Assembly: GCA_001795035.1 (NCBI GenBank)
Contig: MGMW01000113.1
Span: 577-14,376 of the forward strand
From: Chloroflexi bacterium RBG_13_53_26
GTDB taxonomy: Bacteria > Chloroflexota > Dehalococcoidia > UBA2247 > RBG-13-53-26
Direction of reading: 5' to 3'
DNA: 13,800 nucleotides
Position 1 is the first letter of the stretch. Every line of letters starts with the position of its first letter. The position numbers were made by a program, and so were the translations under genes. This document shows, piece by piece, positions 1 to 6,159 of this stretch. Below the pieces are notes generated by a model. That model saw only the letters and a list, made by a program, of their open reading frames with translations. It was not told where the DNA came from and ran no database searches.

Positions 1-20
1 ATTCCCGTTTGCACGGGAAT
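1..20. repeat. dRS3-like 20-base inverted repeat, copy A
   Basis: ATTCCC-GTTTGCAC-GGGAAT, followed by GACA. The window edge cuts whatever lies to the left. Identical in all 20 bases to copy C. Confidence 0.8.
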
Positions 21-110
21 GACACAGGTGGAGAGGGGAATGGCATAGAGATTGCTTCGTCGGTTGACTGGGTGGATGGGGATGCGGGATGACAGGATTG
101 GGATACGTGG

Positions 111-130
111 ATTCCTGCTTCCGCAGGAAT
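111..130. repeat. dRS3-like inverted repeat, variant copy B
   Basis: ATTCCTGC-TTCC-GCAGGAAT followed by GACA. Both arms carry compensating changes (CCC/GGG to CCT/AGG, and inner GC/GC), so the palindrome is preserved although the sequence differs from copies A and C. That suggests the structure matters for propagation. Confidence 0.75.
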
Positions 131-222
131 GACAGAGAAAAGGCAGTAACGACATAGAGATTGCTTCGTCATCCGCCTGAGGCGGATCTAAGGCATACCG
201 CCCCATGATCTGCCGCCCCTGG

Positions 223-242
223 ATTCCCGTTTGCACGGGAAT
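223..242. repeat. dRS3-like 20-base inverted repeat, copy C
   Basis: Identical to the unit at 1-20, and again preceded by GG where visible and followed by GACA. Confidence 0.8.
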
Positions 243-266
243 GACATGAAAAGGGGGTGCGGGATG

Positions 267-296
267 ATCCGCCGGAGGCGGATTCCGCAGGAATCC
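267..296. repeat. Two abutting palindromes
   Basis: ATCCGCC-GGA-GGCGGAT (267-283) overlaps GGATTCC-GCA-GGAATCC (280-296). The first is a near copy of the palindrome at 171-187, which has TGA in its centre. Confidence 0.7.
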
Positions 297-300
297 CAAG

Positions 301-319
301 GTCAGGTCGGGGACCTGAC
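301..319. repeat. 19-base perfect palindrome
   Basis: GTCAGGTC-GGG-GACCTGAC: an 8-base-pair stem with a 3-base loop. It is the last repeat unit before the region leading into the acyl-CoA dehydrogenase gene. Confidence 0.7.
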
Positions 320-341
320 ACCCACAGAGACAGGAAGCCGT

Positions 342-370
342 TTGCTTTTTGACCGTGCCTTCCGTAACAT
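342..370 (+). promoter_or_regulatory. Weak candidate promoter for the acyl-CoA dehydrogenase operon
   Basis: TTGCTT and TAACAT are separated by 17 bases, a plausible but poor sigma-70 match. An overlapping alternative, TTGACC at 349-354, has a better -35 but only GGCAAT-like sequence at -10. Either would give a leader of roughly 100 bases before the start at 488. It lies just downstream of the repeat block, in the only non-repetitive gap before the operon. Confidence 0.25.
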
Positions 371-487
371 GGGCAATTAGCCGAGATGTGAGGCGATCGA
401 GACGGCCAGTGGCTCACTCGTCAGATCTCGAGGTTCAGCCCAGATCGCCCTGCGTATCGGAATACCGTCTGAATGGGGAGGCTATGA

Positions 488-1729
488 ATGTACAGGCATA
501 GCGTGCTGAAATCCCTCTGCAAGGAAGAAGACCTCATCCTCCGGGAGCTGGCCAGGGATTTCGTGGACCAGGAAATCATGCCCCAGCGGGAGCACATCGA
601 TGACGACGAGCATCACACGATTGTCAAGGAACTGCTGCAGGGTCTGGCCAACCTGGGTTTCATCAGGGCTATCTTTCCGGAGAAACACGGTGGCTCCGAC
701 ATCCGTTCTGCGGTGACGCTGGGACTGCCCCTGGAGGAGATCGCCCGGGGAGACTCCGGCATCGCCGTGGCTCTGGCATGTACCCTGTGGCCCTTCATGC
801 CAGCCGTATGGGCCAATAACGAAGCTGTGCTGGACCACTTCGGCCCCATATTCTGCAGCGATGAACTGAGACTAGGGTGTTTCAATATGACCGAACCGGG
901 GGGATCGTCGGGAGGAGGGGGATGTGACATCGAGAATCCGGGAATGCAGGGCCGCAAGATCCGTACCACGGCCAATCTCGATGGCGAGCACTGGATCCTG
1001 AACGGCCAGAAGATCTGGGCCTCCAACTCCGGTATTGCCGATGCTTATCTGATGGTCTGTACCACCGATGCCAGCCAGGGAGACGGAGGTATTGCGCTGA
1101 TCTACGTGCCGGGCGATGCCGATGGCCTGTCGTTCGGCAACTTCGAGCGAAAGGCGGGCATGGCCGCTGACCGGAACACTACCACTTATCTGGAAAACGT
1201 GCGGGTTCCGAAAGAGTTCCGCGTGTCGGGACCCGGCGACGATGCCAGGTACTTCCACGCCAACCTCACCGTAGGGAGGCTGGCCAGCGCGGCCATGTCG
1301 GTAGGCAACGCCCAGGGCGCTTTTGAGACCGTCCTCGATTTCACCGGCGATCGGGTGGCGGGCAAGCCGGGCAAGCCGATTCGCCACCATTCCGTAGCGG
1401 CAGCGATGATAGCCGATATGGCCATAGGCATCGAGACGGCCCGGATGACCTACCTGACGGGGGCCTACCGCTTCGACCATCCGGAGGAGTACGGCGCCAT
1501 CCACTCCCCGGAGCAGCTTTCCTATGCCAGTATGGCCAAGGTCTATGCGGCAGATATGGCGGTGATGGTCACCAACAAGGCCATGGAGCTGATGGGAAGC
1601 TATGGCTATGTGAGAGAGTGCCACCTGGAGAAATACTGGCGCGACTGCAAGATCATCCAGTTGTGGGAGGGTGGGGCTCAACTGGGGCGCTTCGACGTGT
1701 GCCGGGCTTACTACGACTTGCCTTTGTGA
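488..1729 (+). CDS. Acyl-CoA dehydrogenase family flavoprotein
   Basis: Predicted FAD enzyme that inserts an alpha-beta double bond into an acyl-CoA and passes electrons to ETF or a similar carrier. At 413 residues it is slightly longer than the usual 380-390. Visible landmarks are an N-terminal helical domain (about 1-125), the flavin-contacting stretch FNMTEP at 132-137, a glycine-rich insertion GGSSGGGGCDIEN at 138-150 where most family members have a short GSD, and the KIWASN strand near residue 180. The C-terminal motif LWEGGAQLGR corresponds to IYEGTSQIQR, so Glu394 is the likely catalytic base. The start is preceded by GGGGAGG at 475-481; the ATG at 484 is in another frame and stops after five codons. 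It is first in the five-gene cluster ending at 5523. Substrate is unknown; dehydrogenases commonly accompany 2-hydroxyacyl-CoA dehydratases and benzoyl-CoA reductases. No ETF genes are nearby. Confidence 0.93.
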   Translation: MYRHSVLKSLCKEEDLILRELARDFVDQEIMPQREHIDDDEHHTIVKELLQGLANLGFIRAIFPEKHGGSDIRSAVTLGLPLEEIARGDSGIAVALACTLWPFMPAVWANNEAVLDHFGPIFCSDELRLGCFNMTEPGGSSGGGGCDIENPGMQGRKIRTTANLDGEHWILNGQKIWASNSGIADAYLMVCTTDASQGDGGIALIYVPGDADGLSFGNFERKAGMAADRNTTTYLENVRVPKEFRVSGPGDDARYFHANLTVGRLASAAMSVGNAQGAFETVLDFTGDRVAGKPGKPIRHHSVAAAMIADMAIGIETARMTYLTGAYRFDHPEEYGAIHSPEQLSYASMAKVYAADMAVMVTNKAMELMGSYGYVRECHLEKYWRDCKIIQLWEGGAQLGRFDVCRAYYDLPL

Positions 1730-1777
1730 GCCGCTGACCCACCTGCTCTCGAATGCGGTCTCGAGGAGGATGAAGCT

Positions 1778-2911
1778 ATGGGCAAGAGCGAAATCCTGGG
1801 CATAATGCACAACGCCATCCAGAAGCCCAGAAACACCTATCTCGACCAATGGGTGGCTGAGGGCAGAAAGGTGGTGGGGTACTACTGCACCTATATTCCC
1901 GAAGAGATTTTCACCGCTGCCGGTTTCCTGCCGTATCGGCTGCGTGGGGCGGGCAGCGACAGCAGCTCTGAAGGCGACGCCTATATGAGCGCGCGCGTTT
2001 GCACTTTCGTGCGGCACACCATCAGCCTGGCATTGCGGGGGGAGCTGGATTTCCTGGATGGAGTGGTGCTGGCTCAGAATTGCGACCACATCCGTCGTGC
2101 CGCAGACCTGTTCAGGAAGAAGGTCAAGCCGGCCTTCTACGGTTTTCTGTCCATTCCCAGAGTCCCCAAAGAGAGACTGTTTGACTGGTATCTGGCTGAA
2201 CTGAGGCGACTCAAGGCAGAGATGGAGGCGCACTACTCTATAGCCATCACGGAACAGAATCTGGAGGACGCCATCGAGCTGCACAACGCCACCAGGCAGC
2301 GGGTCAACAAGCTCTATGAGCTGAGGAAAAGGGAGGCGCCGCCGATCACGGGCCAGGAAGCGCTGACGATCACTGTGGCGGCCCACGTGATGCCGCGGGC
2401 GGAGTTCAATTCGCTGATGGATGATCTGCTGGCCGATCTGGAACGTGCCGGCGGCAATGGTGACTACCGGGCGCGGGTGATCGTCACCGGCGGGGTGATG
2501 GACGAACCGGAATACCTGGCCGCCATAGAACAGCAGGGGGCCCTGTCTGTGGCGGAGATGGTCTGTTTCGGTCAGCGGTCTTTCGGCGGTCCGGTTGAAT
2601 CCGGCCCCGGCGATCCGCTGGAACGCATAGCCAGACAGAGGTTCTTTCAGGTGCCGTGTGCGCGGATGGTGGAGTGCTTCGACGAGCAGTTCTCCGAGCT
2701 GATGAAGAGAATGAAGGAGTACAAGGCCGACGGCATCATCTTTCAGCGGATGAAGTTCTGCGATCCGTGGGCAGGCGATGCTCACAACCTCTACTGGAGA
2801 ATGAAGGAGGCGGGGATTCCGTTCTTAAGCCTGGACAGGGAGTACCGGGTGACAGCAGCAGGCCAGGTGAAGACCCGCGTTCAGGCTTTTCTGGAACAGA
2901 TGGGCAAGTGA
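1778..2911 (+). CDS. 2-hydroxyacyl-CoA dehydratase / benzoyl-CoA reductase family subunit (smaller, BcrC/FldC-like)
   Basis: A 377-residue protein of the HgdB/FldC/BcrC family. These proteins form heterodimers holding iron-sulfur clusters that dehydrate 2-hydroxyacyl-CoA or reduce benzoyl-CoA, after one electron is delivered by an ATP-hydrolysing activator. The N-terminal signature GYYCTYIPEEIFTAAGFLPYR gives Cys37. Further conserved cysteines are Cys75 (ARVC), Cys102 (QNCD) and Cys328 (KFCDP). The C-terminus has the family pattern of GIPFLSLDREY followed by GQVKTRVQAFLE. AGGAGGA at 1764-1770 lies 7 bases before the ATG, and the gap to the dehydrogenase gene is 48 bases. Whether it acts as dehydratase, reductase, or a double-cubane-type reductase cannot be decided by eye. 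No activator ATPase lies in the window. Confidence 0.9.
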   Translation: MGKSEILGIMHNAIQKPRNTYLDQWVAEGRKVVGYYCTYIPEEIFTAAGFLPYRLRGAGSDSSSEGDAYMSARVCTFVRHTISLALRGELDFLDGVVLAQNCDHIRRAADLFRKKVKPAFYGFLSIPRVPKERLFDWYLAELRRLKAEMEAHYSIAITEQNLEDAIELHNATRQRVNKLYELRKREAPPITGQEALTITVAAHVMPRAEFNSLMDDLLADLERAGGNGDYRARVIVTGGVMDEPEYLAAIEQQGALSVAEMVCFGQRSFGGPVESGPGDPLERIARQRFFQVPCARMVECFDEQFSELMKRMKEYKADGIIFQRMKFCDPWAGDAHNLYWRMKEAGIPFLSLDREYRVTAAGQVKTRVQAFLEQMGK

Positions 2912-2944
2912 GGCTCGTCTGCCGGATGCGGTCTAGGAGGAGAC

Positions 2945-4252
2945 ATGTCCATACTGGGCAAGGAACGTAAGACGGACTGGGAAGTGGTCTATGAGGGAGT
3001 GAACGGATTGATGGATCTGTATTCCGAAGACCCCGATTCCAGAGGCATGAATGCCATCCTGAAAGGCTTTCGCAGTTTTGTCGATGGCCTGTTTGGGGCA
3101 ATCGATGAAGGCAGGCCCATCGTGTGGCACAACTGTGGCTGCACCCCTGAGCTCATCAAAGGTCTGGAGGGAGTCCAGTCGATGCCCATAGAGGTATTGA
3201 CCGTGCTGCAGGATCTGGTGGGCGATGTCCAGTACACCATGGCGCTGATCGATGCAGCGGAGGCGCATGGCCTGGCCAGTGAGGTCTGCTCCATCGACAA
3301 AGCGGCTGTGGGCAGCATCCTCGGTGGTCTGTATCCTGAGCCAGCCTGCATGTTGTATCACAACACGCCGTGTGATTCGCAGATAGCGGCCATCAAAACC
3401 GCAGCCGCTCTGACAGGAAAGCCGATGCGCATGATGGACGTCCCCTATCTCTATGGCGATCGTGAGGTGGAGTACCTGGCCCGACAGATGGCCGAAGGGA
3501 TACCCTTCCTTGAAGAGCACACAGGCAGGAGGTTCAGTTGGGACCGATTTCGGCAGGTCTGTGAAGAGTCCAACCGCACGGCCGAGTACCTGCGCGACTG
3601 GAATGACCTGCGGCGTCACAAGCCCTGTCCCCAGGTGAGCAAGATTGTGGCGCTTTGCACGGCTCTGCTCGTCGCCTTCTCAGGCGATCCCGAAGGCACA
3701 GCCATAGCCAGGGCGTTCAGGGATGAGGCCAGGGAGCGCATCGAGCGGGGCGAGAGCGCGGTGGAAGGCGGGGAGATGTACCGTGCGGTGTGGTACCAGG
3801 ACCCGGTGTGGTGGGATCTGCAGTTTTACGATTGGATGGAGGCGGAGCTCAAGCTGGTGATACCGATGGATCTCTTCGGGTACTATGCTCCGGAGGCACT
3901 GATCGATACTTCCACTCCCGAAACCATGCTTCAGGGTCTGGCACGGAAGAGTCTGAGGACGCTGCCCATGTCCCGGCAGTTCAAGGGTCCCATAGACAAC
4001 TTCATTGATGACTATCTCAAGATGTGCGCTGAGTATCAGGCAGACTTCGGCATCTTTGCGGGACATGTGGCCTGCAAACATGGTCTGGGAGGCATCGGGC
4101 TTTTCCGCGAAGCTTCCAGAGAGGCAGGCGTTCCTCTCCTGTATTTCGAATTTGACATGTTCGACCCCAGAGTCACATCGGCGGAGACAATCCAGGCCCA
4201 TATCGCCAATTTCATTGAAGATGTGGTGAAGCCTCGAAGGGAAATGTCTTGA
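2945..4252 (+). CDS. 2-hydroxyacyl-CoA dehydratase / benzoyl-CoA reductase family subunit (larger, BcrB/FldB-like)
   Basis: At 435 residues this has the length expected for BcrB, and its partner has the length of BcrC. Family landmarks are HNCGCTPELIKG (Cys64, Cys66), EVCSIDKAAVG (Cys115), YHNTPCDSQ (Cys143) and GHVACKHGLGG (Cys377). The C-terminal segment GVPLLYFEFDMFDPR is followed by a helix ending in NFIEDV. It is presumed to pair with the 377-residue protein encoded 33 bases upstream, forming the substrate-binding catalytic component. AGGAGG at 2935-2940 is 4 bases before the ATG. The preceding spacer shares ATGCGGTCT and a following GAGGAGGA-like ribosome site with the spacer before the partner gene. 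Substrate specificity is not readable. An aromatic or 2-hydroxyacyl-CoA is plausible from the family. Confidence 0.88.
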   Translation: MSILGKERKTDWEVVYEGVNGLMDLYSEDPDSRGMNAILKGFRSFVDGLFGAIDEGRPIVWHNCGCTPELIKGLEGVQSMPIEVLTVLQDLVGDVQYTMALIDAAEAHGLASEVCSIDKAAVGSILGGLYPEPACMLYHNTPCDSQIAAIKTAAALTGKPMRMMDVPYLYGDREVEYLARQMAEGIPFLEEHTGRRFSWDRFRQVCEESNRTAEYLRDWNDLRRHKPCPQVSKIVALCTALLVAFSGDPEGTAIARAFRDEARERIERGESAVEGGEMYRAVWYQDPVWWDLQFYDWMEAELKLVIPMDLFGYYAPEALIDTSTPETMLQGLARKSLRTLPMSRQFKGPIDNFIDDYLKMCAEYQADFGIFAGHVACKHGLGGIGLFREASREAGVPLLYFEFDMFDPRVTSAETIQAHIANFIEDVVKPRREMS

Positions 4253-4305
4253 GCAGCCCGTTGATCACGGCCGGCGCTTGAAGCATCTCGAGAAAGGAGT
4301 AGGGA

Positions 4306-4746
4306 ATGGCATATTTCAGAGACTCGCAGGAGTGCGATGCAATGCTGGGCGGTTTCTTCCGCGCAATGTCTCAGGAGGTGACAAAAGGCGATAAGGAGTT
4401 GATGAGGATACAGGAGAAGTTGGCCGAGATCGAACTGATCGTGAAATTCGTGTGGAGGGAGCCAGTATTGACGGTGACGCTGGACTTCACCAAGAACCCG
4501 TTCATGGTTTACATAAATGATAGCACCGTCACTCCCACGGCCACCTTCACCCTGACCGCTGACGAGGCGCACAGGTTCTGGCACGGTAAGGTCAACCTGG
4601 CCAAGGCCTTGACCACGAAGGCAATTGTGGCCAGGGGGCCAATCCCCAAGATCCTCAAGCTGCTGCCGGTCATCCAACCGATGTACCGTCGCTACCCGCT
4701 GTACCTGAAAGAGAAGGGGCGGGACGATCTTGTGCTGGCCAAGTAG
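4306..4746 (+). CDS. SCP2 (sterol carrier protein 2) domain protein
   Basis: This 146-residue protein resembles the SCP2 fold, a small pocket that binds lipids or acyl-CoA. The telling part is residues 85-125, where TATFTLTADEAHRFWHGKVN is followed by an ALTTKAIVARGPIPKILKL stretch. This matches the usual SCP2 pattern of a strand, then a helix beginning at a T/S-x-D position, then a small-residue turn and K-x-x-G. The C-terminal RYPLYLKEKG is unusual but consistent with stand-alone members. AGGAG at 4295-4299 precedes the ATG by 6 bases. Between two CoA-ester enzymes and an acetyl-CoA-synthase-like protein, it may present a poorly soluble acyl or aromatic CoA thioester to the dehydratase pair. 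That role is inferred. Confidence 0.72.
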   Translation: MAYFRDSQECDAMLGGFFRAMSQEVTKGDKELMRIQEKLAEIELIVKFVWREPVLTVTLDFTKNPFMVYINDSTVTPTATFTLTADEAHRFWHGKVNLAKALTTKAIVARGPIPKILKLLPVIQPMYRRYPLYLKEKGRDDLVLAK

Positions 4747-4749
4747 CCC

Positions 4750-5523
4750 ATGAGTGTTTTCGATCCCTATGTGGCGCGACTCAGAGAATACGAGTCTGAC
4801 CTTGTCTCCAAAGGAAGAGACGTACGGGTCTGGTTTGCAGATTCACCTAGTGTCCCGATCCTGACTTCAGGTCAAGCTGCCGCCTCGCTGATCTTGAAAG
4901 AGAACACTGCAATTGAGCTGGGCGGGCCCAGGACTGTGGGCACCAGTTTTGCCATGTGTATAGAGGATCCCGATCAATTGTGCGACGGTAGGATTGCGCT
5001 GATCGGGCCGGATGTCCCCGACCTCTGCAAAGCGAGCGGCGGTTGTGTTCCCTTCGGACAGGTCATACTGGCCGCCGGGCCCAGGATGACTATTGACATT
5101 CAGCCGCGATTGGAACGGGAGCAACACAACGCCATGCGGATTCCCGGTTACATGGTCCGTGGTGCGGGCGATAGAATCTGGGCGCGCATAAGCAGAGAAG
5201 CCTGCGACTCCGGCTTTTCATTCCGTGGGTTGGGCGGCGCTGTCATCAGCCGCATTCGTGTGGGAGTGGCTGAGACTACGGCAGTGGAGATCATGTTTGT
5301 CACGTCGAATCCTGAGGATGTGGCAGGCCTGGAGAATATCGGTTCTCAGGTGAGGAAGCTCTCCCATGATTTGCGGAGGCAGAGACTCAGGCAGGTGGCT
5401 GAGGGAGTGTATGAATGCGAGACAGCCATTTCCTGTGACGTCTGCCCGGACAGCCCGGTATGTGCTGAGATCCGCCAGGTACTGGTGATACGCAAGAAGG
5501 CCGATGAACTGCGGCAGATCTGA
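4750..5523 (+). CDS. Stand-alone acetyl-CoA synthase (CODH/ACS beta, CdhC/AcsB) middle-domain-like protein
   Basis: The 257-residue protein is not a full enzyme but follows the central part of AcsB/CdhC. ELGGPRT at 56-62 matches the E-x-GG-x-RT / ELGGP motif, and DGRIALIGPDVPDL at 79-92 matches DGKI-x-V-IGPDI. A PFG turn, a G-x-x-M strand with a following LERE-x-x-H helix, and RIWARISREACDSGFSF correspond to WLRVSKDAVAKGFRF. EIMFVTSNPEDV corresponds to QVTIFTDEAKV. It ends with CDVC-x5-C (Cys229, Cys232, Cys238, with Cys223 before). In acetyl-CoA synthase this region holds the first A-cluster cysteines of a C-x2-C-x8-C pattern. The remaining A-cluster region (GLCG and CGCF motifs) is absent. 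The ATG is 3 bases after the SCP2 stop with no good ribosome site, so translation is probably coupled. Function is unknown; CoA binding or electron transfer is possible. Confidence 0.72.
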   Translation: MSVFDPYVARLREYESDLVSKGRDVRVWFADSPSVPILTSGQAAASLILKENTAIELGGPRTVGTSFAMCIEDPDQLCDGRIALIGPDVPDLCKASGGCVPFGQVILAAGPRMTIDIQPRLEREQHNAMRIPGYMVRGAGDRIWARISREACDSGFSFRGLGGAVISRIRVGVAETTAVEIMFVTSNPEDVAGLENIGSQVRKLSHDLRRQRLRQVAEGVYECETAISCDVCPDSPVCAEIRQVLVIRKKADELRQI

Positions 5524-5638
5524 TGGTTGACAGGGGGCCACGCGCAGCCGTGTTGAAATCAATAACGGAAGGTGAGACGTTCTGCGGATCGGCTCACGGC
5601 TCTCGGGCCCTTCTGATCTCTTCCTCCCGCAAAGCCCT
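5524..5638. other. Spacer between convergent genes, no clear terminator
   Basis: These 115 bases separate the acetyl-CoA-synthase-like gene (plus) from the HIT gene (minus). Only weak pairing is visible (GTGAG/CTCAC around 5571-5604, CACG/CGTG near 5539-5553) and there is no T-rich tail. I see no gene or strong signal. Confidence 0.5.
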
Positions 5639-6112
5639 CTACAGGAGGCCCTTCAGCTTGGCATAGGTCGAAGCCAGGCCCTCCGGCAATACCCTGGCGT
5701 CGGCCACCACGGGCATGAAATTAGTGTCGCCGTTCCAGCGGGGGACAATATGAGTGTGAGTGTGGTCAGCGATGCCTGCCCCCGCTGACCGGCCGATGTT
5801 GACTCCTATGTTGAACCCCGAGGGGTCGAAGACGCCACGCAGCGCCCTGGTGCTGCTTCTGACGATTTCGAAGTGCTCCTGCAGTTCCTCATCGTCCATG
5901 TCTTCCAGGCTGGCTACATGGCGATAGGGAGCTACCATGAGGTGCCCCGGATTGTAGGGGAACTTGTTGAGGATAACGAAGTTCTTCTCGCCGCGGTATA
6001 GAATGAGGTTGCACTCGTCATCGTGCTCCGTCGGCTTCTTGCACAGGATGCAGTCTGTCGGTTTCTCGGTGAGGATGAACTCCATCCTCCAGGGGGCCCA
6101 CATATGTTCCAC
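5639..6112 (-). CDS. HIT-family nucleotide hydrolase/phosphorylase (Ap4A phosphorylase-like)
   Basis: 157-residue histidine-triad protein. HTHTHIVPRW carries His117, His119 and His121, the triad in the variant found in bacterial Ap4A-phosphorylase-like HIT proteins, where the middle histidine attacks the alpha-phosphate. The N-terminus MWAPWRMEFI and the pair Cys21/Cys24 (CILC) are typical of this subgroup, in which the cysteines help hold zinc. NKFPYNPGHLMVAPYRHV is the standard HIT core strand and helix. The start is a GTG (6110-6112) with GGAGG at 6121-6117 four bases before it. The ATG at 6103-6101, three codons in, would put that site 13 bases away. It probably degrades dinucleoside polyphosphates or similar AMP derivatives. 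No link to the neighbouring acyl-CoA genes is evident beyond sharing a divergent promoter region. Confidence 0.9.
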   Translation of the reverse strand: MEHMWAPWRMEFILTEKPTDCILCKKPTEHDDECNLILYRGEKNFVILNKFPYNPGHLMVAPYRHVASLEDMDDEELQEHFEIVRSSTRALRGVFDPSGFNIGVNIGRSAGAGIADHTHTHIVPRWNGDTNFMPVVADARVLPEGLASTYAKLKGLL

Positions 6113-6127
6113 TTGTCCTCCAGCGGT

Positions 6128-6156
6128 ATTTTAGTCTGAGATCCGGAGATAGTCAA
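6128..6156 (-). promoter_or_regulatory. Sigma-70-type promoter for the HIT gene
   Basis: On the minus strand TTGACT (6156-6151) and TAAAAT (6133-6128) are spaced by exactly 17 bases, each matching five of six consensus positions. Transcription would start near 6121, so the ribosome site GGAGG would sit at the very 5' end of the message and the leader would be about 10 bases. Confidence 0.65.
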
Positions 6157-6159
6157 AGA

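Larger units (their letters stand above)
1..320. repeat. Mosaic of short palindromic and direct repeats (REP/dRS3-like), no gene
   Basis: No convincing coding region is visible here. The stretch is built from short perfect inverted repeats: ATTCCC-N8-GGGAAT at 1-20 and 223-242, a variant ATTCCT-N8-AGGAAT at 111-130, a collapsed form GGATTCC-GCA-GGAATCC at 280-296, ATCCGCC-N3-GGCGGAT at 171-187 and 267-283, and GTCAGGTC-GGG-GACCTGAC at 301-319. The first three units are each followed directly by GACA. An 18-base direct repeat, CATAGAGATTGCTTCGTC, occurs at 44-61 and 153-170. The pattern is that of dispersed intergenic palindromes (REP-type) that accumulate between operons. No transposase or RAYT gene lies beside it in this window. 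Confidence 0.85.

Noticed and set aside
1..320. CRISPR array
   Set aside because: Repeat units vary in sequence and spacing, are palindromic throughout, and lack uniform spacers or cas genes.
169..417. 82-codon minus-strand frame in the repeat block
   Set aside because: Its sequence is mostly translated palindromes and direct repeats, with no ribosome site or recognisable domain.
872..2785. A 637-codon open frame on the minus strand
   Set aside because: It lies opposite the acyl-CoA dehydrogenase and dehydratase-subunit genes, which show clear family motifs. The antisense translation resembles no family and reflects codon bias of the sense strand.
4750..5523. Full acetyl-CoA synthase activity
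   Set aside because: The C-terminal A-cluster motifs and the N-terminal domain are missing; only the middle part and three to four cysteines remain.
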